DNA of 64,000 bases from Mangrovimicrobium sp033283265 (lineage in GTDB: Bacteria; Pseudomonadota; Gammaproteobacteria; Pseudomonadales; Halieaceae). Positions 17,701-25,155 of this stretch are shown here, piece by piece (position 1 is the stretch's first letter; each line of letters starts with the position of its first letter). The position numbers were made by a program, and so were the translations under genes. The stretch covers positions 1,798,001 through 1,862,000 of the forward strand of contig JAWMQN010000001.1 of NCBI GenBank assembly GCA_033283265.1. Direction: 5' to 3'. Under the pieces are notes generated by a model. It saw only the letters and a program-made list of their open reading frames with translations, was not told where the DNA came from and did no database searches.

Positions 17701-17726
17701 AAACTTGTCCATATGGACAAGTTTTG
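17701..17726. promoter_or_regulatory. Perfect 26-bp palindrome, RutR-type operator candidate
   Basis: Thirteen bases on each side are exact inverted copies. The centre TTGTCCATATGGACAA (17706-17721) matches the E. coli RutR consensus TTGACCA-NN-TGGTCAA at 12 of 14 arm positions, changing only the inner A/T pair symmetrically. It lies between the divergent hpxW and puuE genes. Perfect symmetry over 26 bp in a GC-rich genome strongly suggests a dimeric regulator site; the RutR-type protein at 7822 is the obvious candidate. Confidence 0.75.
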
Positions 17727-17843
17727 CGCCAAGTCAGTGCGGTTTTCCGCCGCGCCCGCCCCAGCTCGGTGCGACTGATGCAGGTACCCTGCAGCAAAGC
17801 ACTTGCAACGCTTGTGGCGATAGCACTGGTACACTCCTTGCTG

Positions 17844-17925
17844 TAAGCCGGTACCGACATAAGCCGGTACCAACATGAGCCTGTGCCGACACGAGCCGGT
17901 GAAGACATAAAAGCCCCTGTCGACA
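17844..17925 (+). repeat. Five tandem 16-bp repeats in the puuE leader
   Basis: Units begin at 17844, 17860, 17876, 17892 and 17908. Unit 1 is TAAGCCGGTACCGACA, unit 2 differs at one base, units 3 and 4 share the AGCC and the GACA ending but vary in the middle, and unit 5 is stretched to 18 bp. The array ends 33 bp before the puuE start codon. It could be a set of protein sites, an mRNA leader element or a slippage-generated repeat; I do not recognise the motif. Confidence 0.8.
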
Positions 17926-17958
17926 CCACAGCCTGCGTCACTACCCGGAGCCAGACCC

Positions 17959-18873
17959 TTGAGCCAAGACCCCGCCTACCCCCGCGACCTGATCGGCTAC
18001 GGCCGCCGGCCTCCCCGCTTCGCCCTGCCCGGCAACGCGCGCATTGCCGTCCAGTTCGTCATCAACTACGAGGAGGGCGGGGAGAACTGCGTGCTCCACG
18101 GCGATCCCGCTTCGGAGGTATTTCTCTCGGAAATCATCGGCGCCCAGGCCTTCAACGACCGGCATATGAGCATGGAGTCGATCTACGAGTACGGCAGCCG
18201 CGCCGGCTTCTGGCGCCTGCAGCGCCTGTTCACCGGGCGCGGCCTGCCGGTCACCGTGTTCGGCGTGACCAGCGCCCTGGCGCGCAACCCCGAGGCGGTG
18301 GCGGCGATGCTCGAAGCGGACTGGGAGATCGCCTGTCACGGCCTGCGCTGGATCAGCTACCAGCAGGTGCCCGAAGCCGAAGAGCGCGCGCATATCCGCG
18401 AGGCCATTCGCCTGCACGGCGAACTCACCGGCGCCCGCCCGCTGGGCTGGTACACCGGCCGCGACAGCCCCAACACCCGCCGCCTGGTACTCGAGGAGGG
18501 CGAATTTCTCTATGACTCGGACTCCTATGCCGACGACCTGCCCTACTGGGTCGAGGGCCCCGCGGGGCCGCACCTGGTGATTCCCTACACCCTGGACACC
18601 AACGACATGCGCTTCGCCTCACCCCAGGGTTTCAACAGCGGCGAGCAGTTTTTCAGCTACCTGAAGGACGCCTTCGACGTACTCTACGCCGAGGGGGCGA
18701 GCACGCCGAAACTGCTCAATATCGGCCTGCACTGCCGGCTGGTCGGGCGCCCCGCGCGTTTCGCCGCACTGCAGCGCTTCCTCGACTACGTGCAGGCGCG
18801 CGAGAAGGTCTGGGTCTGCCGCCGCAGCGACATCGCCCGCCACTGGCACGCCAACTACCGGCCAGCGGATTGA
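17959..18873 (+). CDS. puuE: Allantoinase of the polysaccharide-deacetylase fold
   Basis: PuuE-type allantoinase, 304 residues, hydrolysing allantoin to allantoate; unrelated to the amidohydrolase AllB. Family text includes DLIGYGRRPP, the metal-site region VINYEEGGENCVLHGD, ESIYEYGSRAGFWRLQRLF, CHGLRWISY and GWYTGRDSPNTRRLV, followed by SDSYADDLPYW and the late IGLHCRLVGRPAR. Both the histidine segments and the GYGRxPP start are characteristic. I accept the TTG start at 17959 because GGAG lies eight bases upstream and the protein then begins at the usual place. The gene is divergent from hpxW-pucG-allC, which act on its product. A RutR-like site lies directly after its stop codon. Confidence 0.93.
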   Translation: MSQDPAYPRDLIGYGRRPPRFALPGNARIAVQFVINYEEGGENCVLHGDPASEVFLSEIIGAQAFNDRHMSMESIYEYGSRAGFWRLQRLFTGRGLPVTVFGVTSALARNPEAVAAMLEADWEIACHGLRWISYQQVPEAEERAHIREAIRLHGELTGARPLGWYTGRDSPNTRRLVLEEGEFLYDSDSYADDLPYWVEGPAGPHLVIPYTLDTNDMRFASPQGFNSGEQFFSYLKDAFDVLYAEGASTPKLLNIGLHCRLVGRPARFAALQRFLDYVQAREKVWVCRRSDIARHWHANYRPAD

Positions 18874-18877
18874 ATTC

Positions 18878-18893
18878 CTGATCAAATGGATAA
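18878..18893. promoter_or_regulatory. RutR-box-like site upstream of hpxX
   Basis: CTGATCA-AA-TGGATAA matches 10 of 14 arm positions of the RutR consensus and has the same AA centre as the site upstream of xdhA. It lies in the 277-bp gap between puuE and hpxX; a TATAGT hexamer that could serve as a -10 box follows at about 18916. The match is moderate and needs binding data. Confidence 0.45.
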
Positions 18894-19150
18894 CTTTTTG
18901 TGCGCGCCGCACTTTTATAGTGCGATTAACAGGTGCAAAAAAGGAAAAGTGCAGCTATTTCCCGGGCTTTTTGCCAGTGGCACGTAACTTGCTCTCCAAC
19001 GGGCTCACCCGGCCAAAACATAACCCGATGGTAAGACACAGGATGCAAGCAGCTGTCACCGCAATACCGGCCCTGTCGCCATCCGCGCCGCCGCCTGTGC
19101 CCGGCGCAGGCAGGCAAGGCGTACAAGCGCCAATGCAACAGGAGTGAGCC

Positions 19151-19357
19151 GTGGGCGAAACCCTCGACCAACAGGATTTGCTGGCACTGGCGCGCGCCGC
19201 CGGCATCGAGATCCCCGCGCCATACCAGGCGGGGGTACTGACCCATCTGCGGGTAGCCGCCGCCATGGCGCAACGACTCGACGCCGCGCCGCTAAGCGCC
19301 GAGCACCTGGCCGCGGTCTTCGACCTGGTGGCGCTGGCGGAAGCCGGCGATGACTGA
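19151..19357 (+). CDS. hpxX: Small DUF4089/AtzG-like subunit, HpxX
   Basis: A 68-residue helical protein matching the short AtzG/HpxX family (DUF4089): LALARAAGIEIPAPYQAGVL, then HLRVAAAMAQRLDAAPL and a C-terminal FDLVALAEAGD. In Klebsiella, HpxX forms part of the oxalurate-degrading HpxWXYZ set, and the related AtzG forms a complex with the amidase AtzE in cyanuric acid degradation, in the manner of GatC with GatA. It starts with GTG, has GGAG six bases upstream, and overlaps the amidase gene by 8 bp, as expected for two subunits made together. Confidence 0.85.
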   Translation: MGETLDQQDLLALARAAGIEIPAPYQAGVLTHLRVAAAMAQRLDAAPLSAEHLAAVFDLVALAEAGDD

Positions 19358-20768
19358 GTACGCCTTCATGCCCGCGGCGGCGATCGGCGGCGCGGTCGGC
19401 CGCGGCGAGGTCCCCGCCGCCGCGGTGGTCGAGGCGACACTGCAGCGCATCGCCAGGCACAACCCGCAGCTCAACTGTTTCAGCGAAGTACTCGCCGGGC
19501 GGGCGCGGCAGCGGGCCGCCGCCCTCGACGCGCAGATCGCGGCGGGCGTCCCGGTGGGCCCGCTGGCCGGCGTGCCCTTCGCGGCGAAGAACCTCTACGA
19601 TATCGCCGGCGTGGTCACCCTGGCCGGCAGCAGGATCAAGCGCGACGACCCTCCCGCCACCCATGACGCCGTCCTGATACAACGGCTGGAAGCCGCCGGC
19701 GCCATCCTGGTGGGGGCTTTGGCGATGGGCGAATATGCCTATGACTTCACCGGCGAGAACGAGCACTACGGCGCCTGCCGCAACCCCTGGGACAGCGCGC
19801 GCATGAGCGGCGGCTCCTCCTCCGGCTCGGGCAGCGCGACCGCCGCGGGGCTGGCGCCGATTTCCCTCGGCTCCGACACCAACGGCTCGATTCGCGTACC
19901 GGCCTCCCTCTGCGGCCTGTTCGGCCTCAAGCCGACCTACGGCCGCCTGCCGCGCAGCGGCAGCTACCCCTTCAGCGACAGTCTCGATCACCTCGGGCCA
20001 CTGGCGCGCAACAGCACCGACCTCGCCCTGGCCTACGACTGCCTGCAGGGCTTCGACGGCGGCGACCCGGCCTGCGCCCGGCTGGCGCCGGCGCCGACCC
20101 TGCCCGGGCTGGAACACGGCATCGAGGGACTGCGTATCGGTCTCGCCGGGGGCTATTTCGACTGCAGCGACTTCCCCGAGGCGGAGGCGGCGGTGGCCAC
20201 AGTGGCCAGCGCCCTCGGCGCGCGGCAGACACTGGCGCTGGAAGGCGCCGACGCCGGCCGCTCCGCCGCCTACCTCATCACCAATGCCGAGGGCGCGGCC
20301 CTGCATGTCGATCGCCTGCGCCAGCGGCCGCAGGACTTCGACCGCGACACCCGCGAGCGCTTCCTCGCCGGCTGCCTGTGGCCCGCCCAGTGGTACGTGC
20401 GCGCCCAGGCGGTGCGCCGCTGGTGGCTTGAGCAGATGCTCGAGACCTTTCGCGAGGTCGACCTGATCATCGCCCCGGCCACACCCTGCACGGCGCCGCT
20501 GGTGGGTACCCGCACGCTCAAGGTGCGCGGCGAGGAGCAGTTGCTGCGACCCAACCTCGGGCTGTTTACCCAGCCCTTCTCCGCCATCGGCCTGCCGGTG
20601 GTCTCGGTGCCGCTGCTGTCGGCTGCCAGCCAGCTGCCGATCGGCGTACAACTGGTAGCGCCCCCCTGGCGCGAGGACCTCTGCCTGCGCGCCGCCCGCG
20701 AACTGGAGCGCCAGGGCGTCACCCTTGCCACCCCACCGGCACAACTTGTCAAAGAGGACGAAAATTGA
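19350..20768 (+). CDS. hpxY: AtzE/HpxY-family amidase
   Basis: Amidase-signature enzyme of 472 residues. The Ser-cisSer-Lys triad is visible: lysine in GPLAGVPFAAKNLYDIAGV (about residue 78), the cis-serine in RMSGGSSSGSGSA and the nucleophilic serine in LGSDTNGSIRVPASLCGLFG. Length and N terminus fit AtzE/HpxY; GatA proteins are similar but belong to gatCAB. With hpxX immediately upstream and hpxW and pucG nearby, the predicted role is oxalurate breakdown toward oxamate; the exact reaction of HpxY has not been settled to my knowledge. The third gene of the Klebsiella set, hpxZ, does not follow. It overlaps the next gene by 4 bp. Confidence 0.85.
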   Translation: MTEYAFMPAAAIGGAVGRGEVPAAAVVEATLQRIARHNPQLNCFSEVLAGRARQRAAALDAQIAAGVPVGPLAGVPFAAKNLYDIAGVVTLAGSRIKRDDPPATHDAVLIQRLEAAGAILVGALAMGEYAYDFTGENEHYGACRNPWDSARMSGGSSSGSGSATAAGLAPISLGSDTNGSIRVPASLCGLFGLKPTYGRLPRSGSYPFSDSLDHLGPLARNSTDLALAYDCLQGFDGGDPACARLAPAPTLPGLEHGIEGLRIGLAGGYFDCSDFPEAEAAVATVASALGARQTLALEGADAGRSAAYLITNAEGAALHVDRLRQRPQDFDRDTRERFLAGCLWPAQWYVRAQAVRRWWLEQMLETFREVDLIIAPATPCTAPLVGTRTLKVRGEEQLLRPNLGLFTQPFSAIGLPVVSVPLLSAASQLPIGVQLVAPPWREDLCLRAARELERQGVTLATPPAQLVKEDEN

Positions 20769-22132
20769 GCGGTACAGCACCTGCCGAAACCCTGATCCGC
20801 AACGCCCTGCTGCACAGCGGCGAGCGGGCCGACATTCATATCCGCGACAAGCGCATCGCGGCTATCGGCGCGGACCTGCGCTGCAGTGATCCCGCGGCGG
20901 CGATCGTCGATGCCTCGGGTTGCGTCGCCTTCCCCGGCCTGGTGAACACTCACCATCACCTGTTCCAGAGCCTGCTCAAGGGCGTGCCCGGGGGGATCGA
21001 CAAGGCCCTCGGCCCCTGGCTGGCGGAGGTGCCCTACCGGGCCTGGCCCCATATCGACGCCGAGAGCATGTACTGCGCGGCGAAGGTCGGTCTCAGCGAG
21101 CTGCTGCGCAGCGGCTGCACCACCTGCGCCGACCACCACTACCTCTACCACGCCGGCACCAGCCCGGAGATCGAGCAGGCCATCGTCCAGGCGGCGGCGG
21201 ATCTCGGCATGCGCCTGGTGCTGTGCCGCGGCGGCGGCTCCCGCGAGGGCAGCCACCCGGGCCTCGCCGCGAGCGCGCTGCAGCCGGAGAGCACCGACCA
21301 GCGCCTCAAGCGCCTGCAGCAGCTGGTGCACGACTGCCACGACCCGGCCGCCGACGCCATGCTGAAAATCGCCGTGGCGCCAACCTCGGTCATCCACGCC
21401 GCCAGCCGCGAGGAATTGCTGTTGCTGGCGGAGTTCGCCCGCGAGTACGGCCTGCGCCGCCACAGCCACCTGCTCGAGGTCGGCTTCGACCAGCAGGTAG
21501 CGCTGGAGAAACAGGGCATGGGCGCCATCGACTACATGGAGGATGTCGGCTGGCTGGGCGAGGATGTGTGGTTCGCCCACCTGGTCCACGTCGACGACGC
21601 CGGGCTGGAAAAACTGCGCGCCACCGGCACCGGCATCGCCCACTGCCCCACCTCCAACGCGCGGCTCGGCTCGGGTGTCGCCCGGGCGCCGGAAATGGAC
21701 GCGGTGCGGGTGCCGGTCTCCCTCGGCGTCGACGGTTCCGCCTCCGCCGAGAGCGGCAGCATGGTCTCCGAGATGCTGCTGGCCTGGATGATCCACCGCG
21801 CCGTCGGCGGCCCCGCTGCCACCAGTGTCGAACAGGTCGCCGACTGGGCCACCCGCGGCGGCGCGCACATTCTGGGTTACCATGAGCTCGGCGAACTCGC
21901 GCCGGGTAAACTGGCCGACATCGTGCTCTATGATATCCGGGCGCCGCGTTTCGGCGGCCTCTGGCAGCCGCAGTGGGCACCTGTAATATGCGGCGAGCCG
22001 ATCACCGCCCGCGATGTCATGATCAACGGCGAGTGGCGGGTGCGCGACGGCGCCATTATCGGGCTCGATGAAAGCGCCCTGTACCGCGCAGCCCAACAAC
22101 ACACAGCCAACCTGGTGAACGCATGTCGATAG
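20765..22132 (+). CDS. ATZ/TRZ-type amidohydrolase, 8-oxoguanine deaminase-like
   Basis: Cytosolic amidohydrolase of 455 residues, clearly paralogous to the enzyme at 8523-9896. The zinc motifs are retained: PGLVNTHHHLFQSLLKGVP, SGCTTCADHHYLYHAG, RRHSHLLEV and FAHLVHVDD, then SLGVDGSASAESGSMV. The last motif differs from the GSASNDHSN of 8-oxoguanine deaminases, and HSHLLEV replaces HTHLAET, so the substrate may be different; another purine, pterin or triazine-like base is possible. The start is TTG overlapping the hpxY stop (TTGA), and the stop lies 10 bp inside the permease gene. I would not call it 8-oxoguanine deaminase without an assay. Confidence 0.82.
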   Translation: MSGTAPAETLIRNALLHSGERADIHIRDKRIAAIGADLRCSDPAAAIVDASGCVAFPGLVNTHHHLFQSLLKGVPGGIDKALGPWLAEVPYRAWPHIDAESMYCAAKVGLSELLRSGCTTCADHHYLYHAGTSPEIEQAIVQAAADLGMRLVLCRGGGSREGSHPGLAASALQPESTDQRLKRLQQLVHDCHDPAADAMLKIAVAPTSVIHAASREELLLLAEFAREYGLRRHSHLLEVGFDQQVALEKQGMGAIDYMEDVGWLGEDVWFAHLVHVDDAGLEKLRATGTGIAHCPTSNARLGSGVARAPEMDAVRVPVSLGVDGSASAESGSMVSEMLLAWMIHRAVGGPAATSVEQVADWATRGGAHILGYHELGELAPGKLADIVLYDIRAPRFGGLWQPQWAPVICGEPITARDVMINGEWRVRDGAIIGLDESALYRAAQQHTANLVNACR

Positions 22133-23469
22133 AAGCGCAGGAAGTCAGCCCCCCCAACGGCGCACTGGCGCGCAAGCTGGACAACTGGTTCGGGCTCACC
22201 GAGCACGGCAGCAATATCCAGCGGGAACTGCTCGGCGGCCTCACCACCTTCATGGCCATGGCCTATATCACCGTGGTCAACCCGGCGATTCTCTCCAAGA
22301 CCGGCATGGACTTCGGCGCGGTGTTCGTCGCCACCTGCCTGGCCGCGGCGGTGGGCTCCTTCATCATGGGCGCCCTGGCCAACTACCCCATCGCCCAGGC
22401 CCCGGGCATGGGCCAGAACGCCTACTTCACCTTCGGCATCGTGCTCGGCATGGGCACCAGCTGGCAGAGCGCGCTGGGCGCGGTGTTCGTCTCGGGGATC
22501 ATCTTCATCATTCTCAGCGTGCTGCCGATCCGCGAGTGGCTGATCAACGCCATTCCGCGCTCGCTGAAGCTGGGCATCTCCGCCGGCATCGGCTTCTTCC
22601 TCGCCATCATCGCCCTCACCGGCGGCGGCGTGGTGGTCGACGACCCGGCCACCCTGGTCAGGCTCGGCGACCTCACCGAGCCACCGGCCATCCTGCTGCT
22701 GCTCGGTTTCGTGCTGATCGCCGCCCTCAGTCACCGCGGGGTGATCGGCGCCGTGGTCATCGGCATGCTGGCGGTTACCGCGGTGGGCTGGATATTCGGC
22801 GTCGCGGAGTTCAAGGGCATCACCTCCATGCCGCCCTCGCTCGCCCCGGTGTTCATGCAGCTGGATCTTGACAGTGTGTTCGAGTGGTCGATGATCACCG
22901 TGGTGCTGACCCTGCTGCTGGTGGACGTATTCGACACCGCCGGCACCCTGGTCGGGGTCGCCACCCGCGCCGACATGCTCGACGAACAGGGCCGCCTGCC
23001 GCGCCTGCGCAAGGCGCTGCTGGCGGATTCCGGCGCCACCACGATCGGCGCGCTGTTCGGCACCTCATCCACCACCAGTTACATCGAGAGCGCGGCGGGT
23101 GTCGCCACCGGTGCGCGCACCGGCCTCGCCGCCATCACCACTGCGGTGCTGTTCATCCTCTGCCTGTTCATCGCGCCGCTGGCCCAGAGCATTCCCGCCT
23201 ACGCCTCGGGGGCCGCGCTGCTGTTCGTCGCCTGCCTGATGGCCCGGGCGCTGGAAAAGCTCGACTGGAACGACGTCACCCAGAGCGCCCCGGCGCTGGT
23301 GACCGCGATCGCCATGCCGCTCACCTACTCCATCGCCAACGGCATCGGCATCGGCTTCATCTGCTACGCAGTGACCGCGCTGATTGCCGGGCGCACCCGG
23401 CAATGCCCGCTGGCGGTCTACGTGGTGGCGGTGATCTTCGCCCTCAAGTTCGCCTTCCTCGGCACCTGA
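22123..23469 (+). CDS. NCS2-family purine base permease (AzgA type)
   Basis: Inner-membrane transporter of 448 residues with about 12-14 hydrophobic segments. Signature text for the AzgA-like branch: TTFMAMAYITVVNPAILS near residues 42-59, NYPIAQAPGMGQNAYFTFG, GISAGIGFFLAIIAL, LLLVDVFDTAGTLVGVA and GTSSTTSYIESAAGVATGAR. Members take up adenine, guanine or hypoxanthine by proton symport; the uracil/xanthine branch looks different. It is the last gene of the hpxX operon (10-bp overlap with the upstream amidohydrolase) and would supply the bases that the deaminases and XdhAB use. The gap to the next gene contains a short GC-rich hairpin around 23500 but no clear T-run. Confidence 0.92.
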   Translation: MSIEAQEVSPPNGALARKLDNWFGLTEHGSNIQRELLGGLTTFMAMAYITVVNPAILSKTGMDFGAVFVATCLAAAVGSFIMGALANYPIAQAPGMGQNAYFTFGIVLGMGTSWQSALGAVFVSGIIFIILSVLPIREWLINAIPRSLKLGISAGIGFFLAIIALTGGGVVVDDPATLVRLGDLTEPPAILLLLGFVLIAALSHRGVIGAVVIGMLAVTAVGWIFGVAEFKGITSMPPSLAPVFMQLDLDSVFEWSMITVVLTLLLVDVFDTAGTLVGVATRADMLDEQGRLPRLRKALLADSGATTIGALFGTSSTTSYIESAAGVATGARTGLAAITTAVLFILCLFIAPLAQSIPAYASGAALLFVACLMARALEKLDWNDVTQSAPALVTAIAMPLTYSIANGIGIGFICYAVTALIAGRTRQCPLAVYVVAVIFALKFAFLGT

Positions 23470-23566
23470 GGCGCCAGCCCTCGCCCCCGCCGGCCAGAGC
23501 CGGCAGGGACACGGGCTTGCTTCGCCTTGCGACCGCGCTGGACTGCAGCGGGAGAGTGCCGGGCAC

Positions 23567-23935
23567 TCAGCCCAGCGCCACCGCGTTCATCTTGTTGCCA
23601 TCGGGGTCGCGCCAGTAGGCGCAGTAGTAACCATTGGCGCGCTCGCCGGGAGCGCCCTCGTCGCTGCCGCCATTGGCCATGGCGGCCGCGTGGATACGGT
23701 CCACCTGTGCCCGGTCACTGGCGCCGATGGTGGCCATCACGCCGTTGCCGTAGCGGGCCGGGTTGCCGTCGTAGGGCTTGGTGACGGCGAAGCCGATACC
23801 AACGCCGGGGTTGGACCAGAAAATTGCCTTCTCGGTGGTGTTGGTACGGCCACAACCCAGCTCGGCGGTAATGGCGTCGTAGAATTTACCGGCCTTTTCC
23901 AGGTCGTTGGTGCCGAAACAGATGTTGATGATCAC
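23567..23935 (-). CDS. VOC (glyoxalase/bleomycin-resistance fold) protein
   Basis: A 122-residue single-domain protein of the vicinal-oxygen-chelate superfamily. It starts NICFGTNDLEKAGKFYDAI, the usual first beta-alpha unit, and ends with YYCAYWRDPDGNKMNAVAL, where the DPDGNK signature and a potential metal ligand lie. No enzyme function can be inferred; many close relatives are annotated only as VOC family proteins. It is followed by nothing on the same strand within 90 bp and is not obviously linked to the purine cluster. Confidence 0.85.
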   Translation of the reverse strand: MIINICFGTNDLEKAGKFYDAITAELGCGRTNTTEKAIFWSNPGVGIGFAVTKPYDGNPARYGNGVMATIGASDRAQVDRIHAAAMANGGSDEGAPGERANGYYCAYWRDPDGNKMNAVALG

Positions 23936-23988
23936 TTATTTTTCTCCTGGGTTTTGTAGGTTTGTTTTCTGCCGGTGCGGGTTCGGGC

Positions 23989-24789
23989 TCACCGCCCGCT
24001 GGTAGACCGGCCGTTCAGGGGGTAGAGGAGGTAAGCCAGCAGAGCTCCGTAGGCGATGTAGGAAGCGGCGATCTCCACAGCGTGCACCAGCCTCACCTCT
24101 GCGGGCAGCAGCGGGTTGGGCAGCAGCAGGGGCGCGATGCCACCGAGTAGCGGAAACACCGTGGCCAAAACCAGCGCTGCCTGGCGGACACCGCCCCTGA
24201 AGCACAGTATCAACGGCAGGCTCGCCAGGGTAAACACCAGGCCCCGCAGCCACTGCCACAGCATCAACTCATGGATCGGGGGGATCAGGTCCGCGTAGAA
24301 CACCCTGACGAAGGGCAGGATGGTGGCGCCGGCGAGAAAGTAGAGCAGTGGAAACAGGGTCGCGCCCAACACGATGCGCACCGGCGCACTCCAGCCGAGG
24401 CGGAAACTGTCGCGCTGCTCAATTGGCCGCGCCGTACCGGGGAAGTAACCGGCCACGCAGAAGGGTGCAACCAGTCCCAGCGACAGTAACAGCAAGCCCA
24501 GCGCCATACCCGGACCGATGCTGCCCAGCTGGAATACCCAGGCTTCCAGCTGGATCATCAGGTAATGCACGCAAAGGTAGGGCGTCAGTACCAGGAGCAG
24601 CAGGCCGCGGCGGGCCCTGCTGGTGATGGCCAGCAGGAAAAGGCTGCCAGCGGTCAGCGCGCCCGAGAGCAGGAGCGGCAGATTGAGCCCCGCGCTGTCG
24701 AGGCCGGCGCCAATCAGCGCGTAGTGGACGACCCAGGCGAGCAGGGCCGCACGAAACAACATCGCCAGTTCTTTGTTCAAGCTCAACAT
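23989..24789 (-). CDS. Polytopic membrane protein of unknown function
   Basis: A 266-residue protein with about seven to eight hydrophobic segments, beginning with MLSLNKELAMLFRAALLAWVVHY-like sequence and ending in a short polar tail. I recognise no family motif, no catalytic residues and no charged clusters within the membrane segments other than a central basic/acidic loop around IEQRDSFRLGW. A segment near residues 165-190 (FYADLIPPIHELMLWQWLRG) interrupts the membrane helices. It lies between a VOC protein and a small anchored protein on the same strand, with a 77-bp gap that argues against tight coupling. Confidence 0.7.
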   Translation of the reverse strand: MLSLNKELAMLFRAALLAWVVHYALIGAGLDSAGLNLPLLLSGALTAGSLFLLAITSRARRGLLLLVLTPYLCVHYLMIQLEAWVFQLGSIGPGMALGLLLLSLGLVAPFCVAGYFPGTARPIEQRDSFRLGWSAPVRIVLGATLFPLLYFLAGATILPFVRVFYADLIPPIHELMLWQWLRGLVFTLASLPLILCFRGGVRQAALVLATVFPLLGGIAPLLLPNPLLPAEVRLVHAVEIAASYIAYGALLAYLLYPLNGRSTSGR

Positions 24790-24866
24790 CAGGAGGAACC
24801 CTGCGGGAGCTGTCCGTACCGTCTTTGTCGCGGCATGCCTGCCCTGCGTTTCAGATCACCAGCCAA

Positions 24867-25112
24867 TCAGGAGAAATACCTGTATAGCGCATAGATCAGG
24901 CTGACGCCGATAATCAGTATGACGATGCGGCCAATCCCGGTGTCGGTTTGTGGAATCCGCTGGCCCGGGGAGGTGGCGAGCTGGGAGGCATAGGCATCGA
25001 CACGTTCCTTGGCCTCCCTGAGGCCGATACCCTCCTGTTCCCGCAGCAGCTTCACCGCGTTTACCGTCCTGTTTGCCTTGATTTCGGCGACCACGTCTGG
25101 CGGCAATTCCAT
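24867..25112 (-). CDS. Small anchored protein with an L7/L12 C-terminal-like domain
   Basis: An 81-residue protein. Residues about 7-42 (VAEIKANRTVNAVKLLREQ followed by GIGLREAKERVDAY) resemble the C-terminal domain of ribosomal protein L7/L12, including the glycine-rich turn and the EAKxxV helix that binds translation factors. After a polar linker a single transmembrane helix, IGRIVILIIGVSLIYALYR, ends the protein, so the domain should face the cytoplasm with a C-terminal anchor. Similar L7/L12-like domains are found in a range of small uncharacterised bacterial proteins. It is not rplL, which is longer and soluble. Confidence 0.75.
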   Translation of the reverse strand: MELPPDVVAEIKANRTVNAVKLLREQEGIGLREAKERVDAYASQLATSPGQRIPQTDTGIGRIVILIIGVSLIYALYRYFS

Positions 25113-25155
25113 GTCAGCGTCCTTCCGTCAGGTATATTTATTTTGCTCTGGAGGC

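Larger units (their letters stand above)
17511..17958. promoter_or_regulatory. Divergent promoter region between hpxW and puuE
   Basis: A 448-bp non-coding region shared by the two divergent ureide transcription units. From left to right it contains an unremarkable GC-rich stretch, a perfect palindromic operator candidate at 17701-17726 and a series of 16-bp tandem repeats at 17844-17925, each listed separately. Short frames in this interval do not resemble proteins. I could not assign -35 and -10 boxes reliably. Confidence 0.6.

Noticed and set aside
17643..17876. Minus-strand open frame of 77 codons over the puuE leader
   Set aside because: Its sequence follows the tandem 16-bp repeats, has no recognisable domain or ribosome site and covers a likely operator region.
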